DNA of 64,000 nucleotides from Gammaproteobacteria bacterium. GTDB lineage: Bacteria > Pseudomonadota > Gammaproteobacteria > Steroidobacterales > UBA11654. Position 1 is the stretch's first letter, and the number at the start of each line of letters is the position of its first letter. The notes under the pieces are model-generated. The model saw only the letters and a list, made by a program, of their open reading frames with translations, was not told the DNA's origin and searched no databases. The DNA lies in assembly GCA_002691465.1 (NCBI GenBank), contig NZHP01000022.1:27613-91612 (forward strand), given 5' to 3'. Positions 44,454-56,314 of the stretch are shown in pieces. The position numbers and the translations under genes are program-made.

Positions 44454-45398
44454 ATGAAAGAAGAAGACGTGATAACTTTGATTAAAGATATGGCGCCTTC
44501 ATTTTCCAAAGGTGTAAAGCTTTCAATCGGCGATGACGGTTCTGTTGTAGAAATTAAAAAAGGAATGGAATTAGTTACCGTTTTAGACTCGATGACGCTC
44601 GGCACGCATTATCTTCCTCAAACCACATCAGACTCAATAGGACATAAAATATTTGCTGTTAATTTAAGTGACATGGCTGCAATGGGAGCAAAACCAAAAT
44701 GGGCACATCTCAGCTTGAGCCTCCCCAATGCAGATCATTCATGGATTGAAAAATTTGTCAAAGGTGCCAGCGCTATAGCATCAAAGCATGATTTGGTTAT
44801 TATAGGCGGAGATACCATTCAAGGACCTGAGATGATTTCATTATCAATTCAGGGTTTAGTGAAGGAAGGTAAATATATAACACGCACAAATGCGAAAATT
44901 GGAGATTTAGTATATGTAACCGGCCATCTTGGAAGCGCTGGATTTGGCCTGCATTTATTGAAATTAGGAAAAAATGAACCATCAGAATTCATTCAAGCAT
45001 TTGACTATCCAGAACCCAGAGTGGATGAAGGCATCTTTTTATCGAACTATGCTTCATCAATGATAGATGTATCAGACGGCTTTCATACAGACCTTTCAAA
45101 ATTGACCAAGGCATCCAATGTAGGATTCAATGTGAGCATTGATCAATTGCCGATCAGAAAAGAAATATTTGATCATTTTAATACTGACGATGCCATTTCA
45201 ATGACTTTGTCTGGCGGCGATGATTATGAATTGTGTTTTACCATTCCTGAGAAGATGAAGGATGGATTTGAGCAAAAATGGAATGAAAAATTTAATACAA
45301 GGCTGAGTCATATTGGCATAATTACCGAATCAAGTAGTGGCTATAAATACAATGGCAATGACTATATGATTGAAAATAAAAATTTTGAACACTTCTGA
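44454..45398 (+). CDS. thiL: Thiamine-monophosphate kinase
   Basis: Phosphorylates thiamine monophosphate to the active diphosphate. The 314-residue protein has SIGDDGSVVEI near the N-terminus, VLDSMTLGTHYLPQ, KIFAVNLSDMAAMGAKPKWAHLSLSLP and the ATP site IIGGDTI, followed by SSMIDVSDGFHTDLSKL. The order nusB-thiL-pgpA is the common gammaproteobacterial one. Spacing is 2 bases from nusB and 6 bases to pgpA. Confidence 0.95.
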   Translation: MKEEDVITLIKDMAPSFSKGVKLSIGDDGSVVEIKKGMELVTVLDSMTLGTHYLPQTTSDSIGHKIFAVNLSDMAAMGAKPKWAHLSLSLPNADHSWIEKFVKGASAIASKHDLVIIGGDTIQGPEMISLSIQGLVKEGKYITRTNAKIGDLVYVTGHLGSAGFGLHLLKLGKNEPSEFIQAFDYPEPRVDEGIFLSNYASSMIDVSDGFHTDLSKLTKASNVGFNVSIDQLPIRKEIFDHFNTDDAISMTLSGGDDYELCFTIPEKMKDGFEQKWNEKFNTRLSHIGIITESSSGYKYNGNDYMIENKNFEHF

Positions 45399-45404
45399 AT
45401 TAAA

Positions 45405-45878
45405 ATGAAATTAAGCGATCTAAGAAACCCATATTTATTGTTTTCTAGCGGCTTTGGGCTAGGACTTATTCCTATTGCTCCAGGCACTTTTGGTTCTGGT
45501 TTTGGTTTGTGCCTTTATATTTATTTGGCTCATTTTTATTTTTCTGTATATGTAACTTACCTTTTTTTATTGGCTCTATTATTGGTCGCATGGTTTGCTA
45601 CGAGTCAAAGCTTAAAAATTCTTGGAGAAGGCGATCATCCTGAAATTGTGATCGATGAAATCATTGGTATGATGTTTGTTGCAAGCTTTTTACCTGCTGA
45701 TCCTTATTGGGCGATTGCAGCTTTTCTAATGTTTCGTTTTTTTGACATCTTAAAACCTTTCCCAATCAATGTAATCGATCGAAAGTTCAGGAATGCATTC
45801 GGGATCGTGATGGATGATATGATTGCTGCTGCCTATTCAATCATACTCATACTTATTGCAACAGTTTTATTGCGATAG
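45405..45878 (+). CDS. pgpA: Phosphatidylglycerophosphatase A
   Basis: Inner-membrane phosphatase that completes phosphatidylglycerol synthesis. The 157-residue protein shows LGLIPIAPGTFGSGFG, PEIVIDEIIGMMF and FRFFDILKPFPI, all part of the PgpA signature, with several hydrophobic spans. The gene is the last of the rib-nusB-thiL-pgpA group, and its end overlaps the minus-strand xseB end by 12 bases. Confidence 0.94.
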   Translation: MKLSDLRNPYLLFSSGFGLGLIPIAPGTFGSGFGLCLYIYLAHFYFSVYVTYLFLLALLLVAWFATSQSLKILGEGDHPEIVIDEIIGMMFVASFLPADPYWAIAAFLMFRFFDILKPFPINVIDRKFRNAFGIVMDDMIAAAYSIILILIATVLLR

Positions 45879-46100
45879 GGTACTGTCAGAATCTTCTAGT
45901 TCATTACCCATCAAGACTTTTATTTTAAGTTCGGCTTCTTCAAGGGTTTTTTGACACTCTCTTGACAGTTTAACTCCTTTTTCAAACTTTTTGAGTGACT
46001 CATCAAGCTCTAAGTTGCCAGACTCTAATTCCTTTAGAATCTTCTCTAAATCATTTAATTTTGATTCTATGCTTGCAGTAGATTTTTTAGACGGTGTCAT
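45867..46100 (-). CDS. xseB: Exodeoxyribonuclease VII small subunit
   Basis: Small helical subunit of exonuclease VII, 77 residues, with the pattern SIESKLNDLEKILKELESGNLELDESLKKFEKGVKLSRECQKTLEEAELKIKVL. In E. coli it precedes ispA-dxs; here it stands alone on the minus strand, convergent with pgpA and divergent from katG, so its downstream partners have moved or been lost from this site. The large subunit xseA is not in the window. Confidence 0.9.
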   Translation of the reverse strand: MTPSKKSTASIESKLNDLEKILKELESGNLELDESLKKFEKGVKLSRECQKTLEEAELKIKVLMGNELEDSDSTLSQ

Positions 46101-46115
46101 AGTTCCTAATTATAG

Positions 46116-48335
<2,220 letters not shown>

Positions 48336-48353
48336 TTTTAAAGATCATGAAAG

Positions 48354-48385
48354 AAAGGGGTTGCAGGAATGCACCCCTTTTTTTT
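48354..48385 (+). terminator. Rho-independent terminator of katG
   Basis: AAAGGGGTTGCA, a short GGAA loop and TGCACCCCTTT form a stable stem with one bulged T, followed by a run of T. It begins 18 bases after the katG stop, so katG is a monocistronic unit. Confidence 0.9.
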
Positions 48386-48487
48386 AAGAAAAATAATTCT
48401 TAATTCTGATAAGAACTCAATAAATTCAACTTAAATACATATCATTCACCTTGATTCAACTTACTTTCTCACGAATAATGAAGGACC

Positions 48488-50374
48488 ATGACGAAGGATT
48501 ATAATGCCTCAGACATTGAGGTCCTCAGTGGGCTTGAACCGGTTCAAAAAAGACCCGGTATGTACACCGATACTGATTGTCCAAATCACTTAGTATATGA
48601 GGTCATCGACAACAGTGTAGATGAGGCCATTGCTGGCCATTGTAAAATAATTCAGGTCAACCTTTATAAAGATGGCTCTATAGAAGTTAGAGATGATGGG
48701 CGCGGCATGCCTGTTGACGATCATCCTGAAGAGAAAATACCTGCAGTTGAACTGATATTAACCAGGCTCCATGCCGGTGCAAAATTTGATAATAAGAGCT
48801 ATAAGTTTTCTGGTGGCCTGCATGGCGTTGGCGTTTCTGTTGTAAATGCTCTTTCAAAAAATTTGGAGGTGTGGATAAAAAGAGATGGTCAGGAATACAA
48901 TATGAGTTTTAGTAATGGCGATAGAACATCTGAGCTCGAAATTGTTGACAGTGTAGGGAAGGCAAACACGGGAACAACTATCCGATTCTGGCCAAATGAA
49001 TCGTATTTTGATTCACCAGATATAAGACTAGATGATATAAAGCATAACCTTCGTGCAAAAGCAGTCTTATGTCCAGGCTTAAAGATTAAATTTAAAGATG
49101 AGACGAGTGGTGATAAAGCTGAGTGGGAATATAAAGAGGGAGCGAGTGAGTATTTAGTGGAAATGCTTGAAAAGATTGAATGCATTCCAACCATTCCCTT
49201 TTCTGGTAAAGCTAATAGTGACGATCAAGAGCTTGAATGGAGTATGACTTGGCCTGACAGGGACCACGAGGGCATTCAGGAATCATATGTCAATTTGATA
49301 CCAACCAAACACGGCGGGACTCACGTATCTGGATTTAGGGCTGGACTATCTGAATCTGTGAAAGAATTTGCAGATTACAGGAGTCTACTACCAAGAGGTG
49401 TGAAGCTATCTCCAGAGGATGTGTGGATGGGCTTGAGTTACATTATTTCCGTCAGGATTGAGGAGCCTCAATTCTCAGGACAAACAAAAGAAAAACTCAG
49501 CTCTAGAGCTGTTGCAGGTTTTGTTACAGGGCTAATCAAAGACGCCTTCACACTCTGGCTTAATCAACATCCAGAAGCTGGAGACCAAATTGTTGCAAGG
49601 GCCATTGAGAATGCACAAAAGAGAGCAAAGAAAAATGTAAAGGTAAAGCGAAAGAAGGCGACTGGCGGACCTACACTGCCAGGCAAACTCGCAGATTGTT
49701 CCAGCGATGAACCTCAACTTTGCGAATTATTTATTGTTGAGGGTGATTCTGCTGGCGGATCAGCAAAGCAAGCGAGAGACAGAGTTTTTCAGGCCATTCT
49801 TCCGCTTCGCGGTAAGATCCTAAACAGTTGGGAGGTTGATGAGAGCAATCTTCTATCTTCACAAGAAATCAGTAATATCTCGCAAGCAATTGGAGTTGAA
49901 CCTGGTGCAGAGGATATCAGTAACCTTAGGTATCATAAAATATGCATACTTGCGGATGCAGACTCAGATGGCCTGCATATTGCAACTTTGATTTGTGCTC
50001 TTTTTCTTAAACATTTCAAAAATCTCGTTGAAGATGGTCATGTCTATGTTTCCATGCCACCGCTCTATCGAATCGATATTGGAAAAGATGTCTACTATGC
50101 TCTAGATGAGAGCGAGAAAGAATCTACTTTAAAAAAGTTAGAGAAAAAGAAGCCGAACACCAGGAAAACCGTTACTCGATTTAAAGGTTTAGGAGAGATG
50201 AGCCCAGCTCAATTAAGAGAAACAACAATGCTTCAAGATTCAAGGAGACTTGTGAAGCTCACCATTGATAATGCATCATATACCGAAGAACTTATGGATA
50301 AGCTGATGGCAAAAAAACGTTATACAGATCGTAAAGAATGGCTTGAAGAAAAAGGAAATTTGGCAGAGTTATAG
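48488..50374 (+). CDS. parE: DNA topoisomerase IV subunit B
   Basis: ATPase subunit of topoisomerase IV, which decatenates daughter chromosomes. The GHKL site is visible as EVIDNSVDEA and DDGRGMPVD, with GGLHGVGVSVVNALS; the TOPRIM domain follows with EGDSAGGSAKQARD and DADSDGLHI. The length of 628 residues matches E. coli ParE (630) and is far from GyrB (about 804). parC starts at the very next base after its stop, so subunits should be made in equal amounts. Confidence 0.96.
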   Translation: MTKDYNASDIEVLSGLEPVQKRPGMYTDTDCPNHLVYEVIDNSVDEAIAGHCKIIQVNLYKDGSIEVRDDGRGMPVDDHPEEKIPAVELILTRLHAGAKFDNKSYKFSGGLHGVGVSVVNALSKNLEVWIKRDGQEYNMSFSNGDRTSELEIVDSVGKANTGTTIRFWPNESYFDSPDIRLDDIKHNLRAKAVLCPGLKIKFKDETSGDKAEWEYKEGASEYLVEMLEKIECIPTIPFSGKANSDDQELEWSMTWPDRDHEGIQESYVNLIPTKHGGTHVSGFRAGLSESVKEFADYRSLLPRGVKLSPEDVWMGLSYIISVRIEEPQFSGQTKEKLSSRAVAGFVTGLIKDAFTLWLNQHPEAGDQIVARAIENAQKRAKKNVKVKRKKATGGPTLPGKLADCSSDEPQLCELFIVEGDSAGGSAKQARDRVFQAILPLRGKILNSWEVDESNLLSSQEISNISQAIGVEPGAEDISNLRYHKICILADADSDGLHIATLICALFLKHFKNLVEDGHVYVSMPPLYRIDIGKDVYYALDESEKESTLKKLEKKKPNTRKTVTRFKGLGEMSPAQLRETTMLQDSRRLVKLTIDNASYTEELMDKLMAKKRYTDRKEWLEEKGNLAEL

Positions 50375-52663
50375 ATGGGTAAACAGGAAGAAATGGATTT
50401 CAAGAAAACGAAAAGAGCCTCAAAATCAGACTCTCAGCCTCTCAGCGAGTTCGTGGAAAAAGCGTACCTTGATTACTCAATGTATGTCATTCTCGATCGT
50501 GCATTACCATTTATTGGTGACGGTTTAAAACCCGTGCAGAGGCGTATTGTTTTTGCCATGTCTGAATTGGGCTTATCTGCTCAATCAAAACCTAAGAAGT
50601 CTGCAAGAACTGTGGGCGATGTTCTTGGGAAATATCATCCTCATGGAGACACTGCATGCTATGAGGCTATGGTGAATATGGCACAGGACTTTTCTTATCG
50701 ATATCCATTGATCATAGGTCAGGGTAACTGGGGCTCATACGATGATCCAAAATCATTTGCTGCAATGAGATATACCGAAGCAAAACTTAGTGCTTATACG
50801 AAATTGATGTTAAGTGAACTTGGTCAAGGCACAACCGATTGGAAACCCAACTTTGATGGAACACTTAAGGAGCCCGAGTTTCTGCCTTCGAGATTACCCA
50901 ATCTTATACTCAATGGTGTCACCGGTATCGCAGTGGGTATGTCAACAGACATTCCACCTCATAACATCAAAGAAATAGCTTATTTATTGGATAAATTGAT
51001 TAAAAATCCTGATATTTCATTGGGTCAATTGACTCGAATTACAAAAAACTTCCAGGGTCCTGATTTTCCGTCTGGAGGAGAGATGATTTCTACGTCAGAA
51101 GAGCTTAAGCAGATTTATACTACTGGCAATGGAACAGTAAAAATTAGAGCGAAATACAAAAAAGAAAAGAATTTAATTGTCATCTCTCAGCTTCCTTATC
51201 AAGTGTCCGGAAATAAGATCATTGAGCAGATTGCGTCGCAGATGAAAGACAAGAAATTACCACTGATTACAGACATCAATGATGAGTCTGATCACGAAAC
51301 ACCCATTCGTATTGTGCTTACACCCAAGTCCAATAGAGTCAATACAGATGAATTGATGGGACACCTTTTCGCAACAACTGATCTTGAGAAGAATGTCAGA
51401 GTCAATATGAATCTGATTGGACTCGATGGAAAACCAAGGGTTTTTGATCTAAAAGCATTGTTGTCAGAATGGATAGAGTTTAGAAAACAAACCGTTACCA
51501 GAAGACTCCAGTTCAGATTGGATGAAGTGGAAGCTCGACTTCATATTTTAGAAGGATTAATGGTCGCATATTTAAATTTAGATGAAGTCATCAGGATCAT
51601 CAGAGAAGAAGATGATCCAAAATCAAAGTTGATCAAGAAGTTTAAACTTTCAGAGATTCAAGCCGAAGCAATCTTAAATCTGAGACTTAGGAATTTAGCT
51701 AAACTCGAAGAGGAAAAAATTCTTACAGAAAAGAATGATCTCGAGAAAGAGCAGAGTGAGTTGACAAAAATACTGAAGAGCAAGAAGAAAATAAATGAAC
51801 TCATTCAAAATGAGATCAAAAAAGATACAAAAGATTTCGGAGATGATCGAAGAACAACTTTGAATGAATCCGGAATTGCCTCTCAAGCACTTGATCAAAC
51901 TCAACTTGCCAGCAGTGACCCAGTGACAATTGTGTTATCTAAAGCTGGTTGGGTTAGGGCTGCAAAAGGAGCTCTAGAGGATCCGCAATCTCTCAATTAT
52001 AAAACTGGTGATGATTATTTATCTTCTGTTCCTGGAAGAAGCAATCAGTTTGTAGTGTTTATAGACAGCACAGGCAGAGTTTATAGTATCGTTGCCGATA
52101 CTCTTCCGTCAGCAAGAAGCAATGGTGAGCCTTTATCTAGCAGACTTAATCCGCCAGACGGAGCTTATTTTGCTGGAGTAATGTCAGGAGATCCTGGAGA
52201 ACATTGGCTTTTGTCTTCGAGTGCCGGTTACGGCTTTTTTGTCAAATTGGAAGATCTGTATACTAAGAATAGGAAAGGAAAGACCTGCCTGAGTGCAAAA
52301 GGTGCCGAAGTGCTTATTCCTTCGAATGCAACATCTTTTGGGTATCCAGACGAAACTTATGTTGCAGCAGCAAATTCAGCTGGTAAATTACTTATTTTTA
52401 AAAGCAATGAATTAATGGAAATGAGCAAAGGGAAGGGATTGAAAATCATTGGTATTAATTCTAAGAAATTCAAAGAAGGGAAGGAAAAAATGGTTTCAGC
52501 AATTGTGATTGGCGCGAAAGATTCAATCCGGGTTTACAGCGGAAAGAAACCCAAAATTATCAGACCCGATGAATTTGAAAATTACATGAGCGATAGAGGG
52601 AAAAGAGGGCGATCGGTACCTCCATTTAAAAAAATAGATTCCCTTCAAGTTGAGCCAAAGTAA
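50375..52663 (+). CDS. parC: DNA topoisomerase IV subunit A
   Basis: DNA-cleaving subunit of topoisomerase IV, 762 residues. The catalytic Tyr is in AAMRYTEAK (Y133), and the quinolone-determining region reads [13 protein letters not shown], with Thr93 at the position of E. coli Ser80 and Glu97 at Glu84. A coiled-coil-like arm (about 430-500) and a C-terminal beta-pinwheel of reduced size follow, as expected for ParC rather than GyrA. A charged 20-residue N-terminal tail precedes the family start. Adjacent to parE with no gap. Confidence 0.95.
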   Translation: MGKQEEMDFKKTKRASKSDSQPLSEFVEKAYLDYSMYVILDRALPFIGDGLKPVQRRIVFAMSELGLSAQSKPKKSARTVGDVLGKYHPHGDTACYEAMVNMAQDFSYRYPLIIGQGNWGSYDDPKSFAAMRYTEAKLSAYTKLMLSELGQGTTDWKPNFDGTLKEPEFLPSRLPNLILNGVTGIAVGMSTDIPPHNIKEIAYLLDKLIKNPDISLGQLTRITKNFQGPDFPSGGEMISTSEELKQIYTTGNGTVKIRAKYKKEKNLIVISQLPYQVSGNKIIEQIASQMKDKKLPLITDINDESDHETPIRIVLTPKSNRVNTDELMGHLFATTDLEKNVRVNMNLIGLDGKPRVFDLKALLSEWIEFRKQTVTRRLQFRLDEVEARLHILEGLMVAYLNLDEVIRIIREEDDPKSKLIKKFKLSEIQAEAILNLRLRNLAKLEEEKILTEKNDLEKEQSELTKILKSKKKINELIQNEIKKDTKDFGDDRRTTLNESGIASQALDQTQLASSDPVTIVLSKAGWVRAAKGALEDPQSLNYKTGDDYLSSVPGRSNQFVVFIDSTGRVYSIVADTLPSARSNGEPLSSRLNPPDGAYFAGVMSGDPGEHWLLSSSAGYGFFVKLEDLYTKNRKGKTCLSAKGAEVLIPSNATSFGYPDETYVAAANSAGKLLIFKSNELMEMSKGKGLKIIGINSKKFKEGKEKMVSAIVIGAKDSIRVYSGKKPKIIRPDEFENYMSDRGKRGRSVPPFKKIDSLQVEPK

Positions 52664-52673
52664 GGAGTATTCA

Positions 52674-53243
52674 ATGGTGATGTATAATAGCGGAGATTTG
52701 AAATCAGGGCTCAAAGTTCTGATTGATGGCGAACCTTTCAATATCGTTGAAACTGACTTTCATAAGCCTGGCAAAGGTCAAGCATTCAACAAAGTCAAAT
52801 TGAAGAATCTCAGAAACGGAAAAGTTCTTGAAAAAACGATCAAAATCGGAGTCTCGCTTGAGGCGGCAGACGTCATGATAAGGGAAATGCAATACTTATA
52901 TAATGACGGAGATCAATGGCACTTCATGGATACAGACAGTTATGAACAGATTGGCATTGCAAAATCTGTTATCGATGAGATATTGATCTGGCTTAAGGAG
53001 GAAAGCCTATGCGAGGTTACAATTTGGAATGATCAAGCAATTGCAGTCGAGCCTCCCAATAATATCGATGTAAAGGTTACAGAAACGGACCCTGGACTCA
53101 GAGGAGATACGGCTCAGGGCGGCGTTAAGCCTGCCATTGTCGAAACTGGCGCTTCTATTCGTGTTCCATTATTTATCGAGGAAGGCGAGCTTATAAAAGT
53201 GGATACTCGGACCGGTGAGTACCTATCTAGGGTGAAACAATGA
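52674..53243 (+). CDS. efp: Elongation factor P
   Basis: Relieves ribosome stalling at polyproline. The 189-residue protein has the three-domain EF-P layout, with the modified-Lys loop HKPGKGQAF placing the acceptor at K34, the site that is beta-lysylated in E. coli. Downstream are TDPGLRGDTAQGGVKPAIVETGASIRVPLFI and the C-terminal DTRTGEYLSRVK. I use ATG 52674 behind AAGGAG; the track start lies inside parC. The 3' end overlaps a 30-residue membrane microprotein gene by ATGA. Confidence 0.95.
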   Translation: MVMYNSGDLKSGLKVLIDGEPFNIVETDFHKPGKGQAFNKVKLKNLRNGKVLEKTIKIGVSLEAADVMIREMQYLYNDGDQWHFMDTDSYEQIGIAKSVIDEILIWLKEESLCEVTIWNDQAIAVEPPNNIDVKVTETDPGLRGDTAQGGVKPAIVETGASIRVPLFIEEGELIKVDTRTGEYLSRVKQ

Positions 53244-53332
53244 ATGGACAAAAGACTATCTACTATCTGATTGTTGCCTTAATGGTGATATCGATTCTGT
53301 TTGGAATTAAGAATATTTTTCAGCCCTTTTAG
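53240..53332 (+). CDS. Single-span membrane microprotein coupled to efp
   Basis: A 30-residue ORF not in the ORF track: MNGQKTIYYLIVALMVISILFGIKNIFQPF in outline, with one hydrophobic helix from about residue 8 to 23. Its ATG overlaps the efp stop as ATGA, so it would be translated by re-initiation. It ends 4 bases inside the end of an opposing small gene. I recognise no family. It could be a chance ORF, but the coupling and clean membrane helix argue for a real product. Confidence 0.5.
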   Translation: MNGQKTIYYLIVALMVISILFGIKNIFQPF

Positions 53333-53445
53333 CTATCATCTTTCTCGTTTATTTTTTCAGACGGGGAGACTCGATTACTGAAATATTTAAAGGATTTCAC
53401 TAAGAAAATTACAATAATGATGATTATGATTATTAAGCCGTCCAT
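53329..53445 (-). CDS. Single-span membrane microprotein downstream of psd
   Basis: A 38-residue ORF too short for the ORF track. It starts MDGL, has seven consecutive Ile followed by VIFLVKSFKYF, then a charged tail NRVSPSEKINEKDDS, giving one membrane helix with a positively charged flank and a hydrophilic C-terminus. GAGGAG sits 5 bases before the ATG, a strong ribosome-binding site, and the gene begins 11 bases after the psd stop on the same strand. Function unknown; a phospholipid-membrane helper protein is only a guess from position. Confidence 0.65.
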   Translation of the reverse strand: MDGLIIIIIIIVIFLVKSFKYFSNRVSPSEKINEKDDS

Positions 53446-53456
53446 TTTTCTCCTCG

Positions 53457-54248
53457 CTATCTGATCTTACTCAGTTGAGCTATTTTTTCACCCATTTTTA
53501 AATTATTCTCAATTGAAACACGCTGATCCCATTCTATTTGAACATTATTCGGAAGAAGAACCACAACAGTTGATCCGAGATTGAAACGACCTATCTCATC
53601 GCCTTTTTTTAAGTTTTGATTTGTGTTCTCGTAAGTCATTGACGCCACATTTCTTGCGGCAACCATAATCATGATGCAATTAAACACTGATCCCTTTAAC
53701 TCGGTCATGAGTCTTTGATTCTTTATGTAAAGATTTTCAATATTCGACAAAGCATTTATATCCACTCTGTTCATTTCGCCAGGAACCATAATTGCTTGTT
53801 TTAGAATACCCTCAATGGGTGAATGGACTCGATGATAGTTATATGGCGCAAGGTAAATACTGATGTATGAACCGTTATCGTATTTCTCAGTAAGTTCGTC
53901 ATTGCCATCTAACAATCGATTTAATTTGTATTTCATGTTTTTAATTTGCAGCAGATGACCTTCTTTGATCTTTCCAAATTCAACAATCTTTCCGTCCACT
54001 GGTGAGATTAGGCCATCGTCATTGTCATCTATTGGGCGCTTATTTGGATTGATTTCTCGAGTAAAGAAATCATTGAAATGTTTATATTCGTGATGAGATA
54101 TTCTTGGATAGTCATCAATTTCTATCTCATAATTTTTGATAAATATTCGTATGAGAAGATTTTTAACAGCGCTTATTTCAATCAAGGATACCCTAAGTAC
54201 AATCGTCTGAAGAACATCGCTTAGAAAATTTTGAATCAGATTGAACAT
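53457..54248 (-). CDS. psd: Phosphatidylserine decarboxylase
   Basis: Makes phosphatidylethanolamine at the inner membrane. The 263-residue proenzyme contains the self-cleavage motif LGST in GRFNLGSTVVVLLP, whose Ser becomes the pyruvoyl group, plus HEYKHFNDFFTRE, LISPVDGKIVEFG and LAPYNYHRVHSPIEG. Length is a little short of the usual 290-320 but all core motifs are there. It is divergent from prmB (50 bases between starts) and followed by the Ile-rich microprotein. Confidence 0.94.
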   Translation of the reverse strand: MFNLIQNFLSDVLQTIVLRVSLIEISAVKNLLIRIFIKNYEIEIDDYPRISHHEYKHFNDFFTREINPNKRPIDDNDDGLISPVDGKIVEFGKIKEGHLLQIKNMKYKLNRLLDGNDELTEKYDNGSYISIYLAPYNYHRVHSPIEGILKQAIMVPGEMNRVDINALSNIENLYIKNQRLMTELKGSVFNCIMIMVAARNVASMTYENTNQNLKKGDEIGRFNLGSTVVVLLPNNVQIEWDQRVSIENNLKMGEKIAQLSKIR

Positions 54249-54298
54249 TGTTTATTTAGATAGATGAAATATTAAAAATCTAATGTAACATCGTTGAC

Positions 54299-55198
54299 AT
54301 GATGGACACCAGATTTGAATCGATTGATCGATGCACAAGTTTTAAAGAGCTTTTGCATGATTTGGAATTGTTACTGAAAGAAGAGCAACTTTTTTATGGC
54401 CATGGAACTGAAAATCCAAAGGATGAATCAATGGCAATCATTATGCATTTATCGAAATCGAATGACGTACTGAATAAAGCAGAGCTTAAAAATGCTCTTG
54501 ATGATCAGATTAGAGAAAAAGTGAAAGAAGTTTTATATCAACGAATTATTGAATCAAAGCCTTTACCCTATATAACCAATGAGGCTTATTTTTGTGGAAA
54601 ACAGTTTTATGTGGATGAGCGTGTTCTCATTCCTCGATCTCCAATCGCTGAGCTTATAAATAATCATTTTGAGCCATGGGTAAAATCCACCTCTTTAAAT
54701 CGTGTACTTGAAATCGGAACAGGATCTGGTTGCATTGCTTTGAGTATTGCAGAGGCTTTTCCCGATGTTGAAGTGGTTGCAACGGACATTTCGACAGATG
54801 CAATTGATGTGGCTTTAAGAAATGCAAAAGCTCATGGTTTAGAAAATCGGGTTGAAATCATAGAGTCAGATTTGTTTGAAAATGTGAGTGGTGTTTTTGA
54901 CTTAATCATCACTAATCCACCATATGTCCCTGATAAAATCATGCTGGATTTGCCTAAAGAATATCTCCATGAACCTCATATGGCATTGGCTGCAGGCGCT
55001 AAGGGACTGGATTTTATCTCCAGGATATTGCATGATGCACCTCCTTTTTTATCCCATAACGGTATAGTGATAATAGAGGCAGGGGTCGCCTCTGGAAATA
55101 TGGAACAACGATTTGATATGCCTTTTATTTGGATTGATTTTGAAATAGGAGGCGAGGGTGTTGCGATGATAGAAGCATCAAACCTCAGAATTGAATAA
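54299..55198 (+). CDS. prmB: Ribosomal protein uL3 glutamine N5-methyltransferase
   Basis: SAM-dependent methyltransferase that modifies Gln of ribosomal protein L3. The catalytic NPPY is in TNPPYVPDKIMLDLPKEYLHEPHMAL, and the SAM site is VLEIGTGSGCIALSIAEAFPD. The long helical N-terminus (about 100 residues) and the extended post-NPPY loop with EYxHEP favour PrmB over PrmC. It heads a long operon, with aroC next, as in E. coli. Confidence 0.93.
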   Translation: MMDTRFESIDRCTSFKELLHDLELLLKEEQLFYGHGTENPKDESMAIIMHLSKSNDVLNKAELKNALDDQIREKVKEVLYQRIIESKPLPYITNEAYFCGKQFYVDERVLIPRSPIAELINNHFEPWVKSTSLNRVLEIGTGSGCIALSIAEAFPDVEVVATDISTDAIDVALRNAKAHGLENRVEIIESDLFENVSGVFDLIITNPPYVPDKIMLDLPKEYLHEPHMALAAGAKGLDFISRILHDAPPFLSHNGIVIIEAGVASGNMEQRFDMPFIWIDFEIGGEGVAMIEASNLRIE

Positions 55199-55225
55199 AA
55201 TAATAAGCAGAAAAAGAGATCGGTA

Positions 55226-56311
55226 ATGGCTGGCAATACAATTGGAAAAATATTCACTGTGACAACATCCGGGGAGAGTCATGGCCCTGGATTATCAGCT
55301 ATTATAGATGGATGTCCACCAGGACTCGCCATCAGTGAAAAGGATATTCAGAAAGAATTGAACAAGAGGAGACCCGGTCAATCTAGGTTTACATCCCAAA
55401 GAAAAGAAAAAGATGAAGTGAGCATTATGTCTGGTGTTTTCGAGGGAGTGACTACAGGCACACCAATCAATTTAGTTGTTCAAAATATGGACCAAAAGTC
55501 CAAAGACTACAGTGCGATTAAAGATAAATTCAGACCCGGACATGCAGACTATACTTATTTTCATAAATACGGCATCAGGGACTATAGAGGTGGAGGCAGA
55601 TCTTCTGCTCGTGAGACAGTGATGAGAGTCGCAGCAGGTGCAATTGCAAGAAAATATCTATTTGAAAAAGTTGGAATAGAAATATTTGGTTTTTTAGGGC
55701 AATTGGGACCCATTCATCTTGAAATGAAAGATAGAGAATTCATTGAAACAAACCCATTTTTTTGTGGGGACCCGGATAAAATATCAGAGCTAGAATCGTA
55801 TATGGATCAATTGAGAAAAGAGGGCGATTCGATTGGTGCGAGGATTAACTTGATGGCAACAAATGTCCCAGTTGGATTGGGTGAACCAGTTTTTGACAAA
55901 CTGGAAGCAGATATCGCTCATGGACTAATGAGCATCAATGCAGTCAAAGGCGTTGAGATTGGTGCTGGATTCTCTGTCGTGAATCAAAAAGGCAGTGAAC
56001 ATAGAGATGAGATCGATACCGATGGCTTTAAGCAGAATAATTCAGGAGGCACCTTAGGAGGAATTTCAAGTGGACAAGATATTTTTGCAAGCATTGCTCT
56101 GAAACCTACATCGAGCATTATTAAACCGGCTGAGACAATCGACAAGACAGGTGAAAAGACAGAGATTATAACCAAAGGAAGGCATGATCCATGCGTAGGA
56201 CTTAGAGCAACTCCGATTGGAGAAGCCATGTTGGCAATTGTTTTAATGGATCATTTTTTGAGGAATCGTGCCCAAAATTCTGATGTCTCAGTTGAAGACA
56301 AAGGCGATTAA
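55226..56311 (+). CDS. aroC: Chorismate synthase
   Basis: Last step of the shikimate pathway, EPSP to chorismate, needing reduced FMN. The 361-residue protein has the three signatures [46 protein letters not shown] and [13 protein letters not shown], plus [14 protein letters not shown] near the end. It follows prmB by 27 bases and precedes asd by 3. FMN dependence links it to the flavin genes elsewhere in the window. Confidence 0.97.
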   Translation: MAGNTIGKIFTVTTSGESHGPGLSAIIDGCPPGLAISEKDIQKELNKRRPGQSRFTSQRKEKDEVSIMSGVFEGVTTGTPINLVVQNMDQKSKDYSAIKDKFRPGHADYTYFHKYGIRDYRGGGRSSARETVMRVAAGAIARKYLFEKVGIEIFGFLGQLGPIHLEMKDREFIETNPFFCGDPDKISELESYMDQLRKEGDSIGARINLMATNVPVGLGEPVFDKLEADIAHGLMSINAVKGVEIGAGFSVVNQKGSEHRDEIDTDGFKQNNSGGTLGGISSGQDIFASIALKPTSSIIKPAETIDKTGEKTEIITKGRHDPCVGLRATPIGEAMLAIVLMDHFLRNRAQNSDVSVEDKGD

Positions 56312-56314
56312 ATT

